DNA from: Hyphomicrobiales bacterium
GTDB taxonomy: Bacteria > Pseudomonadota > Alphaproteobacteria > Rhizobiales > Beijerinckiaceae
Length of the DNA: 64,000 nt
Assembly: GCA_027484605.1 (NCBI GenBank)
Contig: JAIXSR010000158.1
Coordinates: 31,789-95,788, forward strand
Direction: 5' to 3'
The notes under the pieces are model-generated. The model searched no databases. It saw only the letters and a program-made list of their open reading frames with translations, and was not told the origin of the DNA. This document shows, one piece after another, positions 11,634-18,710 of this stretch. The position numbers and the translations under genes are program-made. Within the stretch, counting starts at the first letter, position 1; each line of letters starts with the position of its first letter.

Positions 11634-12551
11634 TTAATCCGGCCTGTCGTTCAACGGATGCAGGTCCCGTACCATGGCGCGGGCCCGCTCGTCCAAGACA
11701 TGGGTATAGATCTGCGTTGTCGCAATGTCGGCATGGCCGAGAAGCTGCTGGACGATACGCAGATCGGCACCGTTCTGCAGCAGATGCGTGGCGAAGGCAT
11801 GCCTCAGCACATGGGGCGAGAGCAGGTCAGCACGGATGCCGGCCGCCCCGGCGAGGCGCTTCAGCTCGCGCGCGAAAACCTGGCGGGGCATATGGCCGAG
11901 TTCGCTCGCCGCCGGGAAGAGGAACCGCGAGTCCTGGCCCGGCTTCAGCGCCGCGCGATACTGGCGCACCGCTTCCCGCGCCGCCCCGGTGATCAGGACC
12001 AGCCGCTCCTTGTTGCCCTTCCCGCGGACGATGAGCCCCTCGCGGTCCGAACGGATGCTCTGGGCCGGCAACGCCACCAGTTCCGACACGCGCAGCCCGG
12101 TGGCATAGAGCAGCTCGATCATCGCCTGCAGGCGCAGGGCCGCCATGCGGGCATGGGGCGTCAGGCCCGGCTTCTCTGCCTCGGCCCGCGCCTGGGCCAG
12201 AAGCCGGCTGACATCGTCGACACTGATGACCTTCGGCAGCGAGGCGCCACGTTTCGGACCTTCCAGCGTCACCGTCGGATCATCCGGCCGCAGAGCCTCG
12301 GTATAGAGGAACCCGTGGAACTGGCGGATCGAGGACAGCCGGCGCGCCAGGGTTGCCGGCTTGAACCCTTCCGCCGCGAGATCCTGGAGATAGGCCCGGA
12401 TCCGCGCGACGGGCACGGTCTCCGCGCGTTCGGGCACGATGCCCTCGAGATAATGGGCGAGATCGCGGCGATAGGCATCGAGCGTGTTCTTCGCCGCCCC
12501 GCGTTCGGCGGCCAGCATCGCCAGGAAGCCCCGGAGCGCCCGCTCGCTCAT
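11634..12551 (-). CDS. xerD: Site-specific tyrosine recombinase XerD
   Basis: A 305-residue protein, normal Xer length. It has an N-terminal SAM-like DNA-binding domain (about 1-90, FLAMLAAERGAAKNTLDAYR) and the catalytic domain with Arg in YATGLRVSELVALP, Lys in VRGKGNKERLV, HVLRHAFATH, LLGHADIATTQIYTHV (His and nucleophile Tyr). With XerC it resolves chromosome dimers at dif with FtsK. The start at 12551 is used because the frame upstream has no family resemblance and overlaps the small membrane gene. It follows that gene by 13 bases. XerD rather than XerC is inferred from the accA neighbourhood. Confidence 0.94.
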   Translation of the reverse strand: MSERALRGFLAMLAAERGAAKNTLDAYRRDLAHYLEGIVPERAETVPVARIRAYLQDLAAEGFKPATLARRLSSIRQFHGFLYTEALRPDDPTVTLEGPKRGASLPKVISVDDVSRLLAQARAEAEKPGLTPHARMAALRLQAMIELLYATGLRVSELVALPAQSIRSDREGLIVRGKGNKERLVLITGAAREAVRQYRAALKPGQDSRFLFPAASELGHMPRQVFARELKRLAGAAGIRADLLSPHVLRHAFATHLLQNGADLRIVQQLLGHADIATTQIYTHVLDERARAMVRDLHPLNDRPD

Positions 12552-12564
12552 GGCCGGGTCCGGC

Positions 12565-12714
12565 TCATGGCGTCGCCCGGGGCCGGGGCGGATCGACAGG
12601 CACCGAAATCTCGCGCTGTTCCGGCTCGACCAGCGTGGCGAGGGCATGCAGCGCCCCGTAGCCAAGCCCGGCGAGCAGGCCGGCAAAGATCAGGATCCGG
12701 AGCAGGAACAGCAT
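12565..12714 (-). CDS. Small single-pass membrane protein, 49 residues, uncharacterised
   Basis: A short open frame beginning at the ATG at 12714 (MLFLLRILIFAGLLAGLGYG). Residues 2-25 form one hydrophobic transmembrane segment, followed by an acidic then Pro/Arg-rich tail (PEQREISVPVDPPRPRATP). It has no recognised family signature. It is 13 bases upstream of xerD on the same strand and divergent from aroK, so it is the first gene of the xerD unit. Similar very small membrane proteins are often found at the xerD-aroK junction in Hyphomicrobiales as far as I recall. The composition and coding frame look real, but the function is unknown. Confidence 0.65.
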   Translation of the reverse strand: MLFLLRILIFAGLLAGLGYGALHALATLVEPEQREISVPVDPPRPRATP

Positions 12715-12860
12715 CGATTCACACCCGAATTCGTTTCGGCCCGGCAGGCCGGACAAGGCCGCCGCCGCACGCAACCCCATCCTGCTTAACGGTTTGCGCC
12801 AATTCGCGGTAGAAATTTCTCGCGGTTTTTGCATTAGGTGGCGCGCGACAGGAACTCCGC

Positions 12861-13484
12861 ATGAACGAAGCGATCGCCCCCGCCGATGATTCCACCCAGC
12901 CGATGCTGGCTCCCGCCGTGCGCGAGGCGCTGGCTGGCCGGCATGTCGTGCTGGTCGGCCTGATGGGCGCGGGCAAGACCTCGGTCGGGCGGCGCCTCGC
13001 CCAGAAGCTCGGCCTGCCCTTCATCGATTCGGACCATGCGATCGAGGAATCGGCCCGGATGACCATTCCCGAGATCTTCGCCCAGCTGGGCGAATCGGAA
13101 TTCCGCGCCGGCGAGAAGAAGGTGATCGCCCGCCTCCTCGGCGAACCGCAGCAGGTCATCGCGACCGGCGGCGGCGCCTATATGGATCCCGAAACGCGCG
13201 CCCGCATCCGCGACAGGGCCATGTCCGTCTGGCTCCGGGCCGACCTGCCGGTGCTGATGCGCCGCGTGCAGAAGCGCCAGAACCGGCCCCTGCTCCAGAC
13301 GGCCGATCCGGTTGCGACGATGCAGGCGCTGATCGACAAGCGCTACCCGGTCTATGCCGAGGCCGACATCTGCGTGACCAGCCTGGAAATCCCGCATGAG
13401 CAGATGGTCCAGACCGTGCTGGAAACCATGCTGGCCTTCCTGGCCGACACCGCGCCGCCCCCTGCCGAAAGCCTCGCCCCATGA
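12861..13484 (+). CDS. aroK: Shikimate kinase
   Basis: A 207-residue kinase that phosphorylates shikimate at the 3-hydroxyl in the pathway to chorismate. It has the P-loop GLMGAGKTSVGRRLA (about 36-50), the shikimate-binding DSDHAIE, the Arg-containing GESEFRAGEKKVI, VIATGGGAYM, and the lid RRVQKRQNRPLL. The first 20 residues form an extra N-terminal extension. An AGGA motif precedes the ATG. The last four bases overlap the aroB start (ATGA), giving the usual aroK-aroB translational coupling. Confidence 0.97.
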   Translation: MNEAIAPADDSTQPMLAPAVREALAGRHVVLVGLMGAGKTSVGRRLAQKLGLPFIDSDHAIEESARMTIPEIFAQLGESEFRAGEKKVIARLLGEPQQVIATGGGAYMDPETRARIRDRAMSVWLRADLPVLMRRVQKRQNRPLLQTADPVATMQALIDKRYPVYAEADICVTSLEIPHEQMVQTVLETMLAFLADTAPPPAESLAP

Positions 13485-14599
13485 ACGATTCCTCCCCGCG
13501 CAAGGTCCGCGTCGATCTGGCCGGCCGCAGCTACGACATCCTGATCGGCCGCCATCTCCTCGCGGAAGCCGGCGCCAACATCCTCGATGCGACGCGCGCC
13601 CGGGCCTGCCTGATCCTCACGGACGAGAATGTCGCGGCCTGCCATCTCGCCCCGCTCCGCGAAGGGCTGGCGGCCGCCGGGCTGGGCGTGGCCGAGCTTG
13701 TCCTGCCGGCAGGCGAGAAGACCAAGAGCTGGCCCTTTCTCGAGAAGACCATCGAAGCCATCCTCTCGGGCCGGCTCGAGCGGGGCGATGCCGTCATCGC
13801 GCTCGGCGGCGGCGTCATCGGGGATCTCGCCGGCTTTGCCGCGGCGATTGCCCGCCGGGGGATGCATTTTGTCCAGGTCCCGACCTCCCTTCTGGCGCAG
13901 GTCGATTCCAGCGTCGGCGGCAAGACGGGCATCAACACGGCGCAGGGCAAGAACCTTGTCGGGGCCTTCCACCAGCCGCGTCTGGTGCTGGCCGATACGG
14001 CCCTTCTCGACACCCTGCCCCTGCGTGAATTGCGCGCCGGCTATGCCGAGGTGGTGAAATACGGGCTGATCGACCGGCCTGATTTCTACGAATGGCTGGA
14101 AGCCGGTGCCTGGCGTGGCATCTTTTCCGGCGGCCCGGAACGCGAGGAGGCCGTCGCGGTGTCCTGCACCGCCAAGGCAGCCATCGTCGCACGGGACGAA
14201 ACCGAAACCGGAGACCGGGCCCTGCTCAATCTCGGCCATACTTTCGGCCATGCCCTCGAGGGGCTGGTGCGGTATGATGCGGCCCGGCTGGTCCATGGCG
14301 AGGCTGTCGCCCTCGGCATGGCCATGGCCCATCGCTATTCCGCGCGAGCCGGCCTCTGCCCGGCGGATCTGCCGGACCGGGTCGAGCGCCACCTTGCCGA
14401 GATCGGCCTGCCCACGCGCCTGAAACAGGTGGATGGTCCGTGGACGCCGGATGGCATGCTCGGCATGATGGCCCAGGACAAGAAGGTCAGCCGCGGGACG
14501 CTGACCTTCATTCTCACCCGCGGCCTCGGCCAGAGCTTCATCGCCCGGGATGTCTCGGCTTCGGCGATCCGCGATTTCCTCGTGGAGGAATGCGGCTAG
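13481..14599 (+). CDS. aroB: 3-dehydroquinate synthase
   Basis: A 372-residue enzyme converting DAHP to 3-dehydroquinate, the second step of the shikimate pathway, using NAD and a divalent metal. Seen in order: the NAD-binding glycine segment VIALGGGVIGDLAGFAA, QVPTSLLAQVDSSVGGKTGI, the metal ligand regions AEVVKYGLI and LNLGHTFGHALE, HGEAVALGMAMAH, and KKVSRGTLTFIL. The stop overlaps the stop of the opposing ABC exporter gene by four bases, so transcripts from both directions converge here without any intergenic terminator. Confidence 0.98.
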   Translation: MNDSSPRKVRVDLAGRSYDILIGRHLLAEAGANILDATRARACLILTDENVAACHLAPLREGLAAAGLGVAELVLPAGEKTKSWPFLEKTIEAILSGRLERGDAVIALGGGVIGDLAGFAAAIARRGMHFVQVPTSLLAQVDSSVGGKTGINTAQGKNLVGAFHQPRLVLADTALLDTLPLRELRAGYAEVVKYGLIDRPDFYEWLEAGAWRGIFSGGPEREEAVAVSCTAKAAIVARDETETGDRALLNLGHTFGHALEGLVRYDAARLVHGEAVALGMAMAHRYSARAGLCPADLPDRVERHLAEIGLPTRLKQVDGPWTPDGMLGMMAQDKKVSRGTLTFILTRGLGQSFIARDVSASAIRDFLVEECG

Positions 14600-16398
14600 G
14601 ACGCATGCTCCTGCACGGGCGCGGCCGCCGGGGCCGCGACCGGGTTCTGCTGGGCCATGAACTGCGCCCGCGCCAGTTCCGCAAACCGCCCGTTCGCTGC
14701 CACCAGCGTCTCGAAATTGCCGCTCTCGACGATGCGGCCCCTGTCGAGCACGAGGATATGGTCGGCATTGCGGATCGTCGCCAGCCGATGGGCGATCACG
14801 AAGGTCGTGCGATCCTTCATCACCGCCTCGAGCGCCTTCTGGAGCTTCTGCTCCGTGGATGCGTCGAGGGCCGAGGTCGCCTCGTCGAGGATAAGCACCG
14901 GCGGATTCTTGAGCAGCGCCCGTGCGATCGAGAGCCGCTGGCGTTCGCCGCCCGAGAGCGACCGGCCGCGTTCACCCACCACCGTGTCGAGCCCCTCGGA
15001 CTGGCGTCCGATGAATTCGAGCGCCTGCGCCCGCTCGAGCGCGTCCATCATCTCGGCCTCGGTGGCATCGGCCCGGCCGACCTCGAGATTTTCCCGGATG
15101 GTCCGGGCGAAGAGCATCGGCTCCTGGAAGACCACGGCAATGTTCCGCCGCAGCGATTGCAGGGTGAAATCGCGGATATCCTGCTCGTCGATGAGGATGC
15201 GGCCGGATTGCGGATCGAAGGCCCTGTGCAGCAGGCCGAGGGTGGTCGACTTGCCCGAACCCGTCGCGCCGACCAGCGCGATCGTCCTGCCCGGCGCCGC
15301 AGTGAAGGTCAGGTCGGCAATGGCCGTCCGCTTGCCGTCATAGGAGAAGGAGACCTGGTCGAACACGACCTCGCCCTTCAGCGTGCCGGCATCAACCGCG
15401 TTGGGCCGGTCCTGCACCTGTGGCGTCGTGTCGAGCACTTCGAAGAAGTCACGCAGCTTGGGCGCCTGCATGAAGAGCTGGTTCACGAAGCCCACCGCGG
15501 CCTCGAGCTTGCCGATCAGCAGGGTCGCGTAGCCCATGAAGGTCACGATGTCGCCGATCGTCGCGAGATCGCGGATATGGAGCCACGTGCCCAGCAGGAA
15601 GATCGCCGTGACAGTCAGCGTCGAGGCGGCGCGCGTGGCGACCGAGGCGATTGCCCACCAGGAGAGAACCGGGATCTGGGCCGAAAGCAGCCGGTCGATC
15701 ACGAAGCGCAGTTCATTCAGCTCCGCCTGGATCCGTGTGAAGCTCTGGATGACCGGGATGTTGCCGATCGCGTCCGAGGTATGCTCGGCCAGTTCCGAGT
15801 GGTAACCCTCCACCTTCTCCTGCAGCGTCGCGGCACGGTTGATCACCAGCCCCATCAGGCAGGCGAAGATGACCACCAGCCCGACGAGGAGCAGGCCGAG
15901 GCGCCAGTTGATGAGCAGCGTCAGCGGCAGCAGGACCACCAGCGAGACCAGGGCGGCGCAGTGATCGCGCATGAAGCCGAGCCAGAGCCAGAACATGCCA
16001 TCGGCCCCGTTGAGCATGACCTTCAGCGTCCGGCCGGAATGGGTGGCCGAATGGAAGGAGAGCGGCAGCGTCAGCACATGCTCGAAATAGGTCGCCATCA
16101 CGCCGAGGCGCCGCCGATGCGACATCCGGTCGGCATGCAGGGCCACCGTGACCCCGCCGATGATCGAGACCAGCCCGAAGGCCAGCCAGAGGCCGATCAG
16201 CGGCAGCAGGGATTCGAGCGTCGGCTTGCTGCCCTGCGCCTGCGAGCCAGTGAGCAGGTTGATGATCTTCCCGAACAGATAGGGCTCGGCAAACATCGCG
16301 GTGGCGAGCGCGAGATTGGCCATGACCAGCACGAGGCCGAGCCGCAATTCCGGGCCCAGCTGCATCAGAACGCGGAAATAGAGGCGCGGAAGCGACAT
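14596..16398 (-). CDS. ndvA: ABC exporter, NdvA/ChvA-type cyclic beta-1,2-glucan exporter
   Basis: A 600-residue half-transporter: six transmembrane helices in the first 310 residues, then an ATPase domain with Walker A GATGSGKST, signature LSGGERQRLSIARAL, Walker B VLILDEATSALD and the H-loop VIAHRLATI. The opening (MSLPRLYFRVLMQLGPELRL) and the overall spacing match NdvA/ChvA, which export cyclic beta-1,2-glucan to the periplasm in rhizobia and Brucella, important for osmoadaptation and host interaction. The partner synthase NdvB is not in the window. The start at 16398 has GAGGG upstream; the longer frame to 16542 is rejected. A general lipid or peptide exporter is the alternative. Confidence 0.82.
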   Translation of the reverse strand: MSLPRLYFRVLMQLGPELRLGLVLVMANLALATAMFAEPYLFGKIINLLTGSQAQGSKPTLESLLPLIGLWLAFGLVSIIGGVTVALHADRMSHRRRLGVMATYFEHVLTLPLSFHSATHSGRTLKVMLNGADGMFWLWLGFMRDHCAALVSLVVLLPLTLLINWRLGLLLVGLVVIFACLMGLVINRAATLQEKVEGYHSELAEHTSDAIGNIPVIQSFTRIQAELNELRFVIDRLLSAQIPVLSWWAIASVATRAASTLTVTAIFLLGTWLHIRDLATIGDIVTFMGYATLLIGKLEAAVGFVNQLFMQAPKLRDFFEVLDTTPQVQDRPNAVDAGTLKGEVVFDQVSFSYDGKRTAIADLTFTAAPGRTIALVGATGSGKSTTLGLLHRAFDPQSGRILIDEQDIRDFTLQSLRRNIAVVFQEPMLFARTIRENLEVGRADATEAEMMDALERAQALEFIGRQSEGLDTVVGERGRSLSGGERQRLSIARALLKNPPVLILDEATSALDASTEQKLQKALEAVMKDRTTFVIAHRLATIRNADHILVLDRGRIVESGNFETLVAANGRFAELARAQFMAQQNPVAAPAAAPVQEHAS

Positions 16399-16477
16399 GG
16401 AGCCCTCGGCTGGAAACACGGACGCGCTTATGCGGCCGGCCAGATGAACAGGAACTGAGTAGGCGCGCTCCTTAAGC

Positions 16478-16492
16478 TTAACCCTTCCTTTA
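16478..16492 (+). promoter_or_regulatory. Candidate CtrA box upstream of the stator genes
   Basis: TTAA, seven bases, TTTA (16478-16492) fits the CtrA consensus TTAA-N7-TTAA with one mismatch, and a further TTAA half-site begins at 16472. It lies about 80 bases upstream of motA in the 169-base divergent gap with ndvA. CtrA controls flagellar and motility genes in many alphaproteobacteria, so the position is sensible. Confidence 0.35.
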
Positions 16493-16567
16493 GCTCGAGC
16501 GCATAACTTGCCGGTCAGGGACCGCAAATAGGCGGTGCACATTCTGTGCGACCGGGGACAGGATCAC

Positions 16568-17344
16568 ATGGACATCTCTACCATCGTTGGGACATTGCTG
16601 GGCATTGCCGTGGTCATCGTCCTGATGCTGATGGACGGGCATCTGAGCATTTACGTCTCGGAACATGCCGCCATCGTCATCTTCGGCGGGGCCATCGCCT
16701 CCACCATGATCCGCTTCCCCTTCTCCTCCATGGTCCATGGCCTCCCGATGGGCATGCGCTATGTCCTCCAGCTGCGGGCACTCGACCCGCGCGGACTGAT
16801 CGAGGAGATCACCAAGATCGCCGAGGTCATGCGCAAATCCGGCCCGATGGCGCTCGAGACCCTGAAGGTCGATGACCCCTTCCTCGCCCAGGGCATCCGC
16901 TATGTGGTGGACGGCTATGATGCCGAATTCATCCAGAACACGATGAACAAGGACCGGGACACGTTCCTGGCGCATCTGGACGAGGGCCAGAAGATCTACC
17001 GCGCGATCGGCGACTGCGCCCCGGCCTGGGGCATGGTCGGCACGCTGCTCGGGATGGTGGGCATGTTCGCGAACATGGAAGACCCGGCCAAGCTGGGCCC
17101 CTTCATGGCCACCGCATTGCTCGCCACGCTCTACGGCGCGCTGATCGCCAACCTGTTCTGCCTGCCGATCGCCGACAAGCTGCATGTCAAGCTCGAGGAA
17201 GAGGATATCTCGCGCTCGCTCATCATCGACGGCGTGATGCAGATCCGCCAGGCGAAGAGCCCGGGCATCATCCGCGAGATGCTGCTTTCCTATCTGCCGG
17301 ACCATCACAAGGCGCATTTTGTCGATGCGGAAGCCGCCGCCTGA
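16568..17344 (+). CDS. motA: MotA/PomA-type flagellar stator channel subunit
   Basis: A 258-residue four-helix membrane protein closely resembling PomA: MDISTIVGTLLGIAVVIVLM, then IVIFGGAIASTMIRFP, the long cytoplasmic loop, and the helix 3-4 region YRAIGDCAPAWGMVGTLLGM, DPAKLGPFMATALLATLYGA and PIADKL. MotA forms the pentameric ring around MotB and converts ion flow into torque. The start at 16568 has AGGA upstream and gives the usual PomA N-terminus. It is 28 bases upstream of motB. There is no long C-terminal tail of the kind seen in the defence-system ZorA. Confidence 0.9.
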   Translation: MDISTIVGTLLGIAVVIVLMLMDGHLSIYVSEHAAIVIFGGAIASTMIRFPFSSMVHGLPMGMRYVLQLRALDPRGLIEEITKIAEVMRKSGPMALETLKVDDPFLAQGIRYVVDGYDAEFIQNTMNKDRDTFLAHLDEGQKIYRAIGDCAPAWGMVGTLLGMVGMFANMEDPAKLGPFMATALLATLYGALIANLFCLPIADKLHVKLEEEDISRSLIIDGVMQIRQAKSPGIIREMLLSYLPDHHKAHFVDAEAAA

Positions 17345-17372
17345 TCGCGGACCAGCGTAACGGAGACCGATC

Positions 17373-18203
17373 ATGGCACGCAAACGCGGAGCGGCACACG
17401 GCGGCGGTGGAGGCCACGGCTGGTTCGTGACCTTCGCCGACCTGATGGGTCTGCTCGTCGCCTTCTTCGTCATGCTCGTCGCCTTCTCGACGCCGAACCA
17501 GAAGAAACAGCAGATCGTCGCCGGTTCCATGCGCGAATCCTTCGGCATGCAGAAGCACACGCGCACGACCGGGATCATCGAGACCGACGGCGTGCCCGTG
17601 CGCTCGACGATCAAGTATACCCGCAAGGTCTCGACGGATTTCGCCGCCGACCAGACCTCGCCCTTCGCGAATTCGCAGCGCGATACGGTGGCAAACGGCA
17701 CGTTCCTCGCCGATCGCGGGTTCACCACCGCCGCGGTCTCGCTCCGCCAGGCCCTGCAGGAAATGCCTGAAATCGCCGAGATTTCCCGCAATGTGGTGAT
17801 CGAGGAGACCGATGAGGGCCTCGATATCCAGATCGTCGACCAGGATGGCCGCTCGATGTTCCCGGAAGGATCGGCCCTGCCCTACGAGCGCACCCGGAAG
17901 ATCATCGCCGCTGTCGCCCCGACCTTGCGCCGCATGCCCAACCGCATCCGGGTGACGGGCCACATTTCCTCCGGCCGCGCGGCCTCGAAGGAACGCGGTG
18001 CCGGCTGGAAGCTCTCGGCCGAACGGGCTGTCTCGGTCCGCGACATTCTCGCCAATAACGGCGTGCCGGATGACCGTTTCGAATCGGTTGTCGGCCGCGG
18101 CGATACGCAGCCTGTCTTCCCGGATGATCCGACATTGGCCCCGAACCGGCGTGTCTCGATCATGCTCGTGCACGAACAGCCGCCGCTCCCGCCAAAGAAT
18201 TAA
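17373..18203 (+). CDS. motB: MotB/PomB-type stator protein with OmpA peptidoglycan-binding domain
   Basis: A 276-residue protein with a basic, Gly-rich N-terminus, one transmembrane helix TFADLMGLLVAFFVMLVAFS (about 20-39) carrying the ion-binding Asp23, a plug/linker region (about 40-145) and a C-terminal OmpA/MotB domain (about 150-270) with LSAERAVSVRDIL, FESVVGRGDTQPVFPDDP and NRRVSIMLV. The TFADLM segment is closer to PomB than to E. coli MotB, so sodium use is possible but not proven. It anchors the stator to peptidoglycan. No flagellar structural genes are nearby, so the pair is an isolated stator locus. Confidence 0.9.
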   Translation: MARKRGAAHGGGGGHGWFVTFADLMGLLVAFFVMLVAFSTPNQKKQQIVAGSMRESFGMQKHTRTTGIIETDGVPVRSTIKYTRKVSTDFAADQTSPFANSQRDTVANGTFLADRGFTTAAVSLRQALQEMPEIAEISRNVVIEETDEGLDIQIVDQDGRSMFPEGSALPYERTRKIIAAVAPTLRRMPNRIRVTGHISSGRAASKERGAGWKLSAERAVSVRDILANNGVPDDRFESVVGRGDTQPVFPDDPTLAPNRRVSIMLVHEQPPLPPKN

Positions 18204-18218
18204 GGCCCCGGGCCGGGT

Positions 18219-18710
18219 TCAATCCTCGGCAACGAGAACCACCCAATAGACGCGATGGCGTGATTCCGGCCGCGCCACGACTCCGATCCCGTAGCGCCTG
18301 CCTTTCGGCGCGCGGAGCACGGAATCATGCGCAGGCGAGCCGCGCCAGCCGGAAAAAGCATCCGCGAAGCTGTGATAGCCGCCCGAGACGCTCCGCTTCA
18401 GCCCGCGCGAAGGCCGGTTGCCGTGAAGTGCCTCGGCGGAAAGCTCACCCCGGGCTGCCAGCCTTGCGGCCTCGCCGCGGGCCTGCTCGGCAAGGGCCGG
18501 ATCCCAGGCGAGGGCCGGCAGGCCGAGATTGGTCCGGTAGCCATTGATGATGGTCGTGCTTGTCTGCGGGTCGAGCGCCGTACCCGACCGCGCGAGATCG
18601 ACATAGAAGGCGGGCTGCTGGCGAGACGGCGCCGAATCGGAACAGGCTGCCAGGCCGAGCGCGGAAGCCAGGGCCAGCACGGCCGGATTGCACATAAGCC
18701 TGCTCCTCAT
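18219..18710 (-). CDS. CAP (SCP/PR-1) domain lipoprotein
   Basis: A 163-residue lipoprotein with lipobox LGLAAC (Cys near 23) and a CAP-superfamily domain (about 50-160): INGYRTNLGLPALAWDPALA, LAARGELS, and the late YHSFADAFSGWRGSPAHDSVL and RYGIGVVARPES. Bacterial CAP proteins are secreted or surface-exposed; the function of this branch is not known, and the usual His pair is only partly kept (AHDSVL). The ATG overlaps the stop of the upstream MscS gene by four bases, so the two are coupled. It converges with motB 16 bases away. Confidence 0.8.
   Translation of the reverse strand: MRSRLMCNPAVLALASALGLAACSDSAPSRQQPAFYVDLARSGTALDPQTSTTIINGYRTNLGLPALAWDPALAEQARGEAARLAARGELSAEALHGNRPSRGLKRSVSGGYHSFADAFSGWRGSPAHDSVLRAPKGRRYGIGVVARPESRHRVYWVVLVAED

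Noticed and set aside
11634..12551. XerD as a phage or island integrase
   Set aside because: Length, motifs and position beside accA and aroK are those of the housekeeping dimer-resolution recombinase; no mobile-element genes or att sites are near.
16568..18203. Zorya-type anti-phage system because of a MotA/MotB-like pair
   Set aside because: MotA lacks the long C-terminal coiled-coil tail of ZorA and no zorC/D/E partner genes follow; the pair matches ordinary PomAB stators.
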